DNA of 64,000 bases, taken from positions 18,117 to 82,116 of the forward strand of contig CAMBZR010000004.1 in assembly GCA_945872285.1 (NCBI GenBank), written 5' to 3'. This stretch comes from Bordetella parapertussis (GTDB taxonomy: Bacteria > Pseudomonadota > Gammaproteobacteria > Burkholderiales > Burkholderiaceae_B). Below, piece by piece: positions 53,822 to 62,565 of this stretch. Numbering within the stretch: the stretch's first letter is position 1; every line of letters begins with the position of its first letter. The notes under the pieces are model-generated. The model had not been told where the DNA came from. It was given only the letters and a program-made list of their open reading frames with translations, and searched no databases. The position numbers and the translations under genes are program-made.

Positions 53822-56800
53822 GATTGCCCCCCTTTTAAGCGTTGATTGTCGGGATCAACGAAGACGGGCGATACGACGCGTACACGAACAAACTCATTGG
53901 ATAACGGCGAGGCAGCAATCACCTCTTGGCCGATCCGACTTGCGCCATTATCTAAAAAGGCGAGGGCGATGGGGTGACCCAAAAATTCGCTTGGAGTCGA
54001 CGAACTGACAAAGCCTTGCTTGGCAACGACGCCCGCTGCGCGCGCTTCGATTTCGGTTGCCACCAACTGACTGCCCGCGCGAATGTTTGAGGTACCGTCT
54101 ACGGGTATCAGACCAACCAGGCTTGCGCGTCGCGTGTCGAGCAGCCCAGAGCGTTTAGCAAGTGCCGCGCCAATGAAACCACCATTTTTTCTGACAAGTT
54201 TGCCTAAGCCCAAATCGGCAGGTGTGGTACGCCCATCCAGTTCGTTACCAGCGACGTGGCCTTTTTCGGTCCGCAACACCCCCATGGCCTCAGTGCCGTA
54301 CACCGTGATGCCAAAGGTTTGACCAAGCTCAAGGATGCGTGCCCACAGATCCTCGCCATAGTCAGCGCCAATCGCGAGCTCGTACGCGCACTCACCTGAA
54401 TAACTCATGCGGTAAACGATCAGTTCAATCCCTTCAATTTGTGTGTGTATCACAGCAAGATGCGGCAAAGCAGAATCTGAGACGTCGCAATGCGGCAAAA
54501 GTGCGGCCAACACTTCTCTCGAGCGCGGGCCGGCTAGGGCGAATTGCGCAAATTGTTCGGTGACCGAAACCGCATGGCAACGTAGCTCGGGCCAGGCGAC
54601 TTGCAGCATCAGTTCAAGATAACTTTGTACTTTACCCGCGTTGGCGGTGGTCGTTGATATGAGATAGTGATGCTCACCAAGCCGTGCCACGGTGCCGTCA
54701 TCCATCACAATGCCGTCTTCGCGCAGCATCAAACCGTAACGTAATTTACCAACAGGTAAGTTGGCAAAGTTATTGCAATAGATGCGTTGAATAAACTCAA
54801 GTGCATCTGGACCCTGAATATCAATCTTACCTAAGGTACCGACATCGACCAAGCCCACGGCTTGACGCACCGCCAAGTTTTCACGACGCCAGGCGGCCTC
54901 ATAGGTTTCGTTCGATCGCAGATAAGTTTTAGGACGCAACCAATGCCCGACCGTGGTCATGGGTGCGCCTTGGGCAACATGCCAGCCATGCAGGGCGGTA
55001 CGGCGCACAGGCGTGTGGTGTTTGCCGGTATCCGCGCCCCCAAACAGGCCGAGCGCAACCGGGGTGTAGGGTGGGCGAAAGGTTGTGGTGCCCACCGATG
55101 CAATGGGTTGCTCTTGCAAGGCAGCCATCAGCGCCAGGCCGTTGACGTTTGAGGTTTTGCCCTGATCGGTGCCCATGCCTAGCGTGGTGTAACGCTTTAA
55201 GTGTTCAACTGAGCGAAAATTTTCGCGATGTGCGAGCTCGATGTCTTCAACGGTGACGTCATCTTGAATATCGACAAAGCGTTTGCCTCTTGAGGCGACT
55301 TTTGACATTTGCCAAAGCGGTTCAAGTGCGAAGTTTGTTTCGGGCTCGGCGTGCGGCGCATGGTAGAGCAACGCCCCTTGCGGGCTGCTTGCATCATTGA
55401 CGCAGGCTTGCTCGCCGGCCGCGGCCCCTTGTGCAAGCGCGCCTGCTAAGGTGTATTCGCCGTTGGCGGCACCCACCGGTACAAGCGTCGCCAACAGGCT
55501 GTCTGGCACGAAGGCCGTGAGCTTGTCATCAAAGCGTAGTTTGCCACCTGCTTGCGAATACAAGTGTACGGTGGGGCTCCAACCGCCTGAATTACCTAGC
55601 AGATCACACTCGATTTTTTGAGCGCCTGTGCCATCGCGACCCAAGACGCTAAGCGACCGCACAGTTTGGCCATGCACCGCAGTGATATAAGAGTAGCCAA
55701 AATATTCAATGCCAGCGCTACGCACGCGGTTCACCAGCTGCGCATCGACGGTACGGCGCGTATCTATCAGTGTCACAGTCTGCGCGCCAGCCTGCTTGGC
55801 ATCTAAGGCGCTGCGATACGCATCATCGTTGTTGGTAAAAATTGCGATCTTGCGCCCGGGCAGCACAGCATACTGATTGATATAGGTGCGAAGCGCCGAG
55901 GCCAACATAACACCCGGTTTGTCGTTATCGGCAAAGACCAATGGGCGTTCGATACTGCCGGTTGCCAAAATAACGCGTGCGCAACGCAAATGAAGCAAAC
56001 GTTGGCGTGGTGTATGCGCGGGCGACTGTGCTAAGTGATCGGTGACCCGTTCGGCAATCGTGACGAGTCCGTGATCATAGACGCCACTCACAGTGCTGCG
56101 TGGCAATAGCCGAACGTTTGAGTACCCACGTAGTGTGGCGACCGTTTGCTCAACCCATTCGCTTGCACGCATGCTGTCGATGAGTTTGTTTTCCCACAGC
56201 GCAGAGCCGCCAAGTTCGCTGCGCTCGTCGGCTAACACGACGCGTTTGCCGCTGCGTGCTGCGGCTAAGGTTGCAGACAGTCCTGCAGGCCCACCGCCCA
56301 CCACTAAGACTTCACAGTGGGCGTATTCGTAAGCGTAGTGGTCAGGGTCTTTGTGCAGGGGCGCTTTGCCTAAGCCTGCGGCGCGCCGAATCTGATGTTC
56401 GTAAAACATCCAGAATTTTTTTGGCCACATAAAGGTTTTGTAATAAAAACCTGCTGGCAATAACGCTGAAAATGTTTGATTGATCGCACGCCAGTCAAAG
56501 CGCAGACTTGGCCAACGATTTTGACTGGTCGCCTCAAGACCATCAAACAGCTCGATCACCGTTGCGCGTGTATTGGGCTCAGTCTGCGCGCCCGAGCGCA
56601 GTTGCATTAAGGCGTTTGGCTCTTCAGGGCCCGCACTATAAATACCGCGCGGGCGGTGATATTTAAAACTACGCCCAACCAGCTTGACGCCATTTGCCAG
56701 CAGGGCAGAGGCGAGCGTGTCGCCCTGATAACCATAGTGGGTGTTGCCGTCAAAGCTAAAGCGCAATGGTTTGCCGCGCGCAATACGGCCACCTTGTTCA

Positions 56801-56826
56801 AGTCGGTTAGGTTGTGAGCGACTCAT
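53818..56826 (-). CDS. soxA: Sarcosine oxidase alpha subunit
   Basis: 1002-aa subunit that, with B, D and G, oxidises sarcosine to glycine and passes the methyl group to tetrahydrofolate as 5,10-methylene-THF. N-terminal 2Fe-2S-ferredoxin-like fold (15-75, GYQGDTLASALLANG and RPRGIYSAGPEEP), NAD-binding Rossmann domain (VVGGGPAGLSAT near 175-186) and C-terminal aminomethyltransferase-like folate domain (about 610-990). The Cys residues of the 2Fe-2S-like N-terminus are not complete, as is normal in SoxA. Length is the family norm. Confidence 0.96.
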   Translation of the reverse strand: MSRSQPNRLEQGGRIARGKPLRFSFDGNTHYGYQGDTLASALLANGVKLVGRSFKYHRPRGIYSAGPEEPNALMQLRSGAQTEPNTRATVIELFDGLEATSQNRWPSLRFDWRAINQTFSALLPAGFYYKTFMWPKKFWMFYEHQIRRAAGLGKAPLHKDPDHYAYEYAHCEVLVVGGGPAGLSATLAAARSGKRVVLADERSELGGSALWENKLIDSMRASEWVEQTVATLRGYSNVRLLPRSTVSGVYDHGLVTIAERVTDHLAQSPAHTPRQRLLHLRCARVILATGSIERPLVFADNDKPGVMLASALRTYINQYAVLPGRKIAIFTNNDDAYRSALDAKQAGAQTVTLIDTRRTVDAQLVNRVRSAGIEYFGYSYITAVHGQTVRSLSVLGRDGTGAQKIECDLLGNSGGWSPTVHLYSQAGGKLRFDDKLTAFVPDSLLATLVPVGAANGEYTLAGALAQGAAAGEQACVNDASSPQGALLYHAPHAEPETNFALEPLWQMSKVASRGKRFVDIQDDVTVEDIELAHRENFRSVEHLKRYTTLGMGTDQGKTSNVNGLALMAALQEQPIASVGTTTFRPPYTPVALGLFGGADTGKHHTPVRRTALHGWHVAQGAPMTTVGHWLRPKTYLRSNETYEAAWRRENLAVRQAVGLVDVGTLGKIDIQGPDALEFIQRIYCNNFANLPVGKLRYGLMLREDGIVMDDGTVARLGEHHYLISTTTANAGKVQSYLELMLQVAWPELRCHAVSVTEQFAQFALAGPRSREVLAALLPHCDVSDSALPHLAVIHTQIEGIELIVYRMSYSGECAYELAIGADYGEDLWARILELGQTFGITVYGTEAMGVLRTEKGHVAGNELDGRTTPADLGLGKLVRKNGGFIGAALAKRSGLLDTRRASLVGLIPVDGTSNIRAGSQLVATEIEARAAGVVAKQGFVSSSTPSEFLGHPIALAFLDNGASRIGQEVIAASPLSNEFVRVRVVSPVFVDPDNQRLKGGQS

Positions 56827-57089
56827 TTTTCTGCACCGGCGCTGCGAGCAGCTTGAATACTGCTGACTTCATGTGTCAGGGTATCGCGCACAAGCTCAAG
56901 GATTTGTCGGCAACCATGGTTGTGATGCCACCATTCACGATGTGGGCCACGTGGGTTATCGCGCTCGTACACATAGGCTTGCCAGGTGGTTTGACTGTCG
57001 TCAAGCGTAGGAACCGGCGCAACCTCACGCACGTACGTAAATTCAGACTGATCGCGTGGGCCGCAGAAGGGGCAGTTAAATAGTTGCAT
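56823..57089 (-). CDS. soxD: Sarcosine oxidase delta subunit
   Basis: 88-aa zinc-binding small subunit. The metal ligands Cys6, Cys9 (FNCPFCGPRDQSEF) and His59/Cys60 region (HHNHGCRQ) are as in known SoxD. It lies 13 bases after soxB and overlaps soxA by four bases. Confidence 0.95.
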   Translation of the reverse strand: MQLFNCPFCGPRDQSEFTYVREVAPVPTLDDSQTTWQAYVYERDNPRGPHREWWHHNHGCRQILELVRDTLTHEVSSIQAARSAGAEK

Positions 57090-57102
57090 GTTTGCGCCCG
57101 CC

Positions 57103-58356
57103 CTAGTGCCATTGCGGGGTTGGACCCGCGCCTTTATCGTCGATCACTTTGCCGTTGGCAAAGCGTTCGAGCGTGTGGCCTTGATTAAACGCATGCGGGG
57201 CGTCGTTGGCGATGGTGTGCGCAAACACCCAGCCCGAGCCGGGTGTGGCTTTGAAGCCGCCATAGCACCAACCGGCGTTTAAATACAAATTGTCAATGGG
57301 CGTTTTTGAAATGATCGGGCTGCCGTCCATTGACATGTCCATCACGCCACCCCATTGCCGCAGCATCCGTACGCGCGACAAAATCGGAAACATTTGCAAG
57401 CCAGCCGTAATCGCCTCTTCGACAATTGGTAAATTACCTTTTTGGCCGTAGCTTGGATAGAAATCCAGATCGCCACCCATGACCAGTTCGCCTTTGTCAG
57501 ACTGGCTAATATAGAAGTGGCCGGCACCGTAAGTGACAACGGTATCAATAATCGGTTTTAACGGCTCTGACACAAAGGCCTGCAATACGTGGGTTTCGAT
57601 CGGCAGCTTCAGCCCTGCCATACCAGCTACACGGCCGCTATTACCTGCGACCGCAATGCCTACGCGCCCAGCGCCCAGCCGTCCGGTTGAGGTTTCGACC
57701 CCCACGATACGGTTGCCTTCGCGAACAAAGCCTTGCACTTCACAATTCTGAATGATGTCCACGCCCAGGTTGGACGCCGCGCGTGCAAAGCCCCAAGCCA
57801 CGGCATCATGGCGCGCCGTACCACCACGCCGTTGGATTAAGCCACCAATGATCGGAAACCGCGGCACCTCAGAGCAGTCAAGGTGAGGGACGGCACGTTC
57901 AATTTCTTCGCGCGTGAGCCACTCGCAGTCAATACCGTTTAAGCGCATCCGATTGCCGCGACGAAATAACGCATCGCGTTGCCCTTCGGTGTGTGCAAGG
58001 TTCAACACCCCGCGCGGGCTAAACATCACGTTGTAGTTCAATTCTTGCGATAGTTGGTGCCAGAGCTTGAGCGACCATTCGTAAAAATGGGCGTTTTCAT
58101 CAGGCATGTAGTTTGAGCGCACGATCGTGGTGTTACGACCTGTGTTGCCCCCGCCGATCCAACCTTTTTCTAGCACCGCCACGTTTTTGATGCCGTGATT
58201 TTTGGCAAGGTAAAACGCTGTGGCCAAGCCGTGTCCGCCACCACCCACAATGATGACATCGTAGTGTTTTTTGGGTTCGGGGTTGCGCCACGCCATCGGC
58301 CAGTCTTGGTGGCCTTTGAGCGCCTGTTTAACGAGTGAAAACACAGAGTATTTCAT
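57103..58356 (-). CDS. soxB: Sarcosine oxidase beta subunit
   Basis: 417-aa flavoprotein with noncovalent FAD (IVGGGGHGLATAFYLA, residues 36-51) and the covalent-FMN His, most likely His183 in TARHDAVAWGFARAA. ATG 58356 was chosen on the family start MKYSVFSLVKQALKGH; a longer frame from 58506 exists. First gene of soxBDAG. No glyA, purU or formate dehydrogenase gene is adjacent, although they often accompany soxBDAG elsewhere. Confidence 0.94.
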   Translation of the reverse strand: MKYSVFSLVKQALKGHQDWPMAWRNPEPKKHYDVIIVGGGGHGLATAFYLAKNHGIKNVAVLEKGWIGGGNTGRNTTIVRSNYMPDENAHFYEWSLKLWHQLSQELNYNVMFSPRGVLNLAHTEGQRDALFRRGNRMRLNGIDCEWLTREEIERAVPHLDCSEVPRFPIIGGLIQRRGGTARHDAVAWGFARAASNLGVDIIQNCEVQGFVREGNRIVGVETSTGRLGAGRVGIAVAGNSGRVAGMAGLKLPIETHVLQAFVSEPLKPIIDTVVTYGAGHFYISQSDKGELVMGGDLDFYPSYGQKGNLPIVEEAITAGLQMFPILSRVRMLRQWGGVMDMSMDGSPIISKTPIDNLYLNAGWCYGGFKATPGSGWVFAHTIANDAPHAFNQGHTLERFANGKVIDDKGAGPTPQWH

Positions 58357-58541
58357 GGCGGTACTGTGCCTTGTTCGTGATGGGATGTCAATACGTGCGG
58401 CCGAGACGTTACGGCTGGCACCTAAGGTCCGAATGACCCGCAATCCGTCCTGAGCGGGGATTCTGTTTGTTTTCAGGGGTTTTGGTTGTTTTGTGTCTAA
58501 GCCCAATTAAGATACTATTGCCTATCTTCCGGAGCCCGACC

Positions 58542-59006
58542 ATGCTATTTGCCTTGTTAATTGCGGTGCACACCTTGTCAGCGGTTGTCTGGGTGGGGGG
58601 AATGTTCTTGATGCACTCTTCGCTGCGTCCAGCTGCTGCGACGCTGCTTGAACCGCCTGCGCGCTTGCCGTTGTTGTGCGGTGTGATGTCGCGTTTTTTT
58701 ATCTGGGTCAAGATTGCCATCACCTTGTTGTTTGTGTCGGGTATCTGGCTGATCTCTTTGCATGGCAGCTTTGGCAAAGCGGGTTGGCACGTTCATCTGA
58801 TGGTGTTGATTGCGGTGATCATGGCCGCGATTTTTGGCATGATTTATGGTGTCCCGTTCAAGCGGCTTAAAGCTGCCGTGGCAGCCAAAGAGTGGCCTAA
58901 GGGTGGCGAGGCGATGGCCAGCATACGCAAATTGATTTTCATCAATCTGGTGCTCGGCCTGGTTACTGTCGCTGTTGGCGCGGGTGGGCGTTATTTGCCG
59001 CTGTGA
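58542..59006 (+). CDS. CopD-family integral membrane protein
   Basis: 154-aa protein with four hydrophobic helices; N-terminal LLIAVHTLSAVVWVGGMF with a His in the first helix, a SRFFIWVKIAITLLFVSG second helix and Leu/Val-rich end. The pattern fits CopD or DUF2269-like small membrane proteins that may bind copper or heme. No CopC or periplasmic partner is nearby. ATG 58542 behind GGAG. The preceding 185 bases to soxB show no motif beyond AT-rich stretches. Confidence 0.7.
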   Translation: MLFALLIAVHTLSAVVWVGGMFLMHSSLRPAAATLLEPPARLPLLCGVMSRFFIWVKIAITLLFVSGIWLISLHGSFGKAGWHVHLMVLIAVIMAAIFGMIYGVPFKRLKAAVAAKEWPKGGEAMASIRKLIFINLVLGLVTVAVGAGGRYLPL

Positions 59007-59024
59007 GGCAGCCGAACCCAAGCC

Positions 59025-60560
59025 CTACATCACAGCGCCGAGTTGCCAGGGCACAAACTCGCTTTGTCCGTAGCCATGGATTTCGCTTTTCGTGCGCTCG
59101 CCTGAGGCCACTTTGATGATCACCTCAAAAATCTGCGCACCTTTTTCGGCGATTGACATGCCGTCATCGACGATCTCGCCGCAGTTGATATCGATGTCTT
59201 CGCTTTGACGCTTGAATAAGGCGTTATTGGTCGACAGCTTGATCGACGGCGTGGGCGCACAGCCATAGGCTGAGCCCCGGCCGGTGGTAAAGCAAATCAT
59301 GTTGGCGCCACCTGCGACCTGGCCGGTAGCCGAAACCGGGTCGTAGCCCGGCGTGTCCATATAAACAAAGCCTTTAGCGGTAACGGGTTGTGCATATTCG
59401 TAAACGGCCTCTAAGCGCATTGTGCCGCCTTTGGCTACCGCACCCAGTGATTTTTCTAAAATGGTTGTTAAGCCGCCTGCCTTGTTGCCAGGCGAAGGGT
59501 TGTTGTTCATTTCGCCTTGATTACGCGCGCAATAGTCTTCCCACCAATGAATGCGTTCGATGAGTTTTTCGGCTACAGCAGGGCTTGCTGCACGGCGCGT
59601 TAGCAAGTGTTCAGCACCATAGATTTCAGGAGTTTCAGACAAAATTGCGGTGCCGCCGTTTTGCACCAACAGGTCAACCGCGACACCCAGCGCAGGGTTG
59701 GCCGAGATGCCCGAGTAGCCATCCGAACCACCGCATTGCAAGCCCAACGTTAAGTGGCTAACCGGCACGTCAGTGCGTACGACCTTGTTAGCGTGCGGCA
59801 ACATTTGTTGAATCAGTTCAACGCCTTTGCGCACGGTCTTTTGTGTGCCCCCAGTATCTTGGATATTGAAGGTTTGAAACAACGGATTTTCAGAGAGTTT
59901 CTCGGCCGTTAATAAATCGGTGATCTGATTGGCCTCACAGCCTAGGCCCACCATCAGCACACCACAAAAATTTGCATGGCGCGTGTAGCCTGACAAGGTA
60001 CGGCGTAAGACGTCGATCCCCTCGCCAGTGCTGCCCATGCCGCAGCCGCTGCTAATCGTCAGCGCAACCACCCCATCGACATTCGGAAACGCTGCTAGGG
60101 CTTCGGGGTGCGTCTCGCGATCAAAGTGGCTGGCGATCGCGCGCGCAGCGGTGGCTGAGCAATTGACGCTAGTCAAAATGCCTAGGTAATTTCGGGTGGC
60201 TATACGGCCATCTGCGCGCACGATGCCTTTAAAGGTGCGTGGCGTTGCAACATATTGGGTGGGCTTTGCGTCGACTCCAATCGCGTAGTTACGGCTAAAG
60301 GCACCGCCTTCAGCTCCGATGTTCAAGTTGTGGACATGGACATGCGAGCCCGGTTCAATGTCTGCACTGGCAAAACCAATAATTTGGTTATAGCGACGAA
60401 CCGGCTCACCCTGTTTAATTTTTTTTGTGGCAACTTTGTGCCCCGGCGGGACTAAGCCGCGAATGGTTAAATTTTCAGACGCGAGCTTAGTGCCTGAAAT
60501 CAGTTGGTGGCGTGCGATGACGACATCATCTTGAGGGTGAAGACGAATAACGGGTTCCAT
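59025..60560 (-). CDS. UxaA/GarD-family dehydratase (altronate/galactarate dehydratase type)
   Basis: 511 aa. An N-terminal SAF domain (about 1-95, with HHQ/HVHVHNL region) is fused to the UxaA catalytic part, which contains ISSGCGMGSTGEG, VGLGCEANQI and QCGGSDGYSGISANP. Relatives dehydrate altronate, galactarate or, when split as SuyA and SuyB, cleave sulfite from sulfolactate. Iron is required by the family. ATG 60560 follows AGGAAA; the longer frame is not used. It is preceded by the 2-hydroxyacid dehydrogenase gene in the same operon. Confidence 0.85.
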   Translation of the reverse strand: MEPVIRLHPQDDVVIARHQLISGTKLASENLTIRGLVPPGHKVATKKIKQGEPVRRYNQIIGFASADIEPGSHVHVHNLNIGAEGGAFSRNYAIGVDAKPTQYVATPRTFKGIVRADGRIATRNYLGILTSVNCSATAARAIASHFDRETHPEALAAFPNVDGVVALTISSGCGMGSTGEGIDVLRRTLSGYTRHANFCGVLMVGLGCEANQITDLLTAEKLSENPLFQTFNIQDTGGTQKTVRKGVELIQQMLPHANKVVRTDVPVSHLTLGLQCGGSDGYSGISANPALGVAVDLLVQNGGTAILSETPEIYGAEHLLTRRAASPAVAEKLIERIHWWEDYCARNQGEMNNNPSPGNKAGGLTTILEKSLGAVAKGGTMRLEAVYEYAQPVTAKGFVYMDTPGYDPVSATGQVAGGANMICFTTGRGSAYGCAPTPSIKLSTNNALFKRQSEDIDINCGEIVDDGMSIAEKGAQIFEVIIKVASGERTKSEIHGYGQSEFVPWQLGAVM

Positions 60561-60603
60561 GAGGTTTCCTATTAAAGCAAAATGGGCAGAGTCACACTGA
60601 CGA

Positions 60604-61557
60604 TTACCGAGTTCCTTTTGTGACAACGTAGTCGGGTTTGCCGGTGCATGCAAATGTGATGATGTTTTGCGCGGCTTTGCTGCGTAATTCGATTTCGGCT
60701 TCTTGTGAGAAGAAGGCTGCATGCGGCGTGAGAATCGTGCGGGGGTGTTTAACCAGAGGGTGATCGCCCGGGGGCTCTTGGGGGAGTACGTCAAGGGCTA
60801 AGCCCCCGAGTTGACCTGAGTTCAAAGCGGCCAGTGCATCATCGACATTGACGATACCACCGCGCGCCGTGTTCACGACATAACTGCCTGGCTTCATCAA
60901 ATTCAAGACCTTGCTGTTGATGATGTTGCGCGTTTCTTCATTGAGCGGGGTGTGCACTGAAATAATATCGGCCGTCGCAAACAGTTCAGTCATGTCAACA
61001 CGCCGCACGTAAGGCGCAAAATCATACGCCATGATGTGCGGATCGCACGCGATCACGTTACCGTAGGTTTCGCGTGCAAGATGGGCAAAGCGACGACCGA
61101 TGCGACCCATTCCCAGCACGCCTACCGTCATATTTGACGGACGTTTGAGCACGCCGGGCGTGAGGTAATGCCACTTGCCTGCGCGAATATCGCGGTCATA
61201 AAAAGACAGGTGACGGGTGAGGTTTAACGCCATCGCAAAGGCATGACTGGCGACTTCATGCACGCCGTAGTCTGGGGAATTACCCACCCACACCCCGTAA
61301 GCCTGAGCGTCCTCGGTGTTGATCGTATCAAAACCCGCGCCATATCGACTGACGAGTTTGAGTCCGGGCAGGGCTTCAAAAACCTTACGATTGGCTGGGG
61401 CGTACTGCAATAAAAATGCGTCGGCGTCTTTGCCGGCAGCAATCAATTCGTCTTCTGTTTTGCACTGCGCGGTGGTGACCGTTAAGCCTGCTTGACGAAA
61501 CAACCCAAGCTCGAGTTCGACATTCGGGAAATCAAAATCCGTAATTAATACCTTCAT
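60604..61557 (-). CDS. D-2-hydroxyacid dehydrogenase (PGDH/CtBP family)
   Basis: 317-aa NAD-dependent oxidoreductase of the D-isomer-specific family. Rossmann motif GVLGMGRIGRRFA, catalytic Arg in NTARGG, Glu in LPQEPP and His in LTPHAAF. It probably interconverts a 2-hydroxy acid and its 2-oxo acid, serving either side of the adjacent dehydratase. The 43-base gap to the dehydratase gene makes a two-gene operon divergent from the SDR-Ldh pair. Confidence 0.9.
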   Translation of the reverse strand: MKVLITDFDFPNVELELGLFRQAGLTVTTAQCKTEDELIAAGKDADAFLLQYAPANRKVFEALPGLKLVSRYGAGFDTINTEDAQAYGVWVGNSPDYGVHEVASHAFAMALNLTRHLSFYDRDIRAGKWHYLTPGVLKRPSNMTVGVLGMGRIGRRFAHLARETYGNVIACDPHIMAYDFAPYVRRVDMTELFATADIISVHTPLNEETRNIINSKVLNLMKPGSYVVNTARGGIVNVDDALAALNSGQLGGLALDVLPQEPPGDHPLVKHPRTILTPHAAFFSQEAEIELRSKAAQNIITFACTGKPDYVVTKGTR

Positions 61558-61617
61558 TTGCAGCCTGCCCTTAGCTTGAATTCAGACTGACGCCGAGTGC
61601 GCCAGATGGTGTGAGGT

Positions 61618-61644
61618 TTGACTTATTTGGTTAAAGGATATTAT
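61618..61644 (+). promoter_or_regulatory. Putative promoter of the SDR-Ldh operon
   Basis: TTGACT (61618-61623) and TATTAT (61639-61644), spacer 15 bases, a little short. A transcript would start near 61651, directly upstream of the palindrome at 61662-61678. Confidence 0.4.
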
Positions 61645-61661
61645 GGTTAGACTTTCGGCGC

Positions 61662-61678
61662 AATTGGTCTGACCAATT
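61662..61678. promoter_or_regulatory. Perfect 17-bp palindromic operator, FadR/FCD-type pattern
   Basis: AATTGGTC-T-GACCAATT with exact 8-base arms. Its centre (61665-61675) fits TNGTNNNACNA, the recognition pattern of FadR-subfamily GntR regulators. It lies downstream of the predicted plus-strand promoter and between the two divergent operons, so occupancy would repress both. The FCD-type regulator at the window edge is the natural candidate. Confidence 0.65.
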
Positions 61679-61724
61679 TTGATGTAAAAGACGGGAAAAC
61701 CCTTAACCATTCGAGGTAAACGCG

Positions 61725-62492
61725 ATGTCCAAACCGGCTCAATATGATTTTTCTGGCAAACATGCGGTCATTACGGGAGGCGCGGCCGGTATTGGTGAGG
61801 CCTGTGCGGCCCGTTTGCTTGGCGGGGGTGCAACGGTCACGCTGTGGGATCGCGATGCCAAAAGCTTAAAAGACGCGCAGGCGCGTTTAGGTCGGGGCGT
61901 CAATGGCGTACAGGTTGACGTGTCTGACGAGCACTCAGTCGCGCAGGCCGTCAAAGCCACGCTGGCGTTTGGGGCTTCGATTGATATCTTGGTCAATAGC
62001 GCTGGCATTACCGGCCCCAATGTCACTGTCATTGACTACCCGGTCGACGAATGGAACCGGGTGTTTGATATCAACGTGCGTGGCACGTTTTTGACGTGCC
62101 GTGCGATCGCCCCAATCATGAAGCAGGCGAACCAAGGCAAGGGCTATGGTCGCATTGTCAATATCGCTTCGGTGGCAGGCAAAGAAGGTAATCCGAACGC
62201 CTCTGCCTACAGCGCTTCGAAAGCTGCGGTGATGGGCTTGACTAAATCCTTGGGCAAAGAGCTAGCCAGTACCGAGATTAAGGTGAACTGCATTACCCCA
62301 GCTGCAGTCAAAACAGGCATGTTTGCTCAGATGACGCAGCAGCATATCGATTTTATGTTGTCCAAGATCCCGATGAATCGCTTTGGCGAAGTGCAAGAAA
62401 TCGCTAACCTCGTGGCATGGTTGTCGTCCGATGAAGTCAGTTTCTCGACGGGTGCTGTTTTCGATATTTCGGGTGGCCGCGCAACCTATTGA
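61725..62492 (+). CDS. Short-chain dehydrogenase/reductase
   Basis: 255-aa SDR: cofactor loop TGGAAGIG, Asp at the end of the second strand (LWDRDAK), NSAG, catalytic Ser in NIASVAGKEG and YSASK, then a GFIATDM-like TPAAVKTGMF. The Asp suggests NAD. It follows the operator and opens the plus-strand pair with the Ldh-family gene 73 bases downstream. In such loci SDRs oxidise a sugar acid or a sulfonate alcohol; substrate not resolved. Confidence 0.9.
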   Translation: MSKPAQYDFSGKHAVITGGAAGIGEACAARLLGGGATVTLWDRDAKSLKDAQARLGRGVNGVQVDVSDEHSVAQAVKATLAFGASIDILVNSAGITGPNVTVIDYPVDEWNRVFDINVRGTFLTCRAIAPIMKQANQGKGYGRIVNIASVAGKEGNPNASAYSASKAAVMGLTKSLGKELASTEIKVNCITPAAVKTGMFAQMTQQHIDFMLSKIPMNRFGEVQEIANLVAWLSSDEVSFSTGAVFDISGGRATY

Positions 62493-62565
62493 ACAAAAGA
62501 CAACCTACTCAATACAAGACAAGCAACCGCGCGCGGTTCGATCGCTTCAGAGAAAGAGAATTGTT

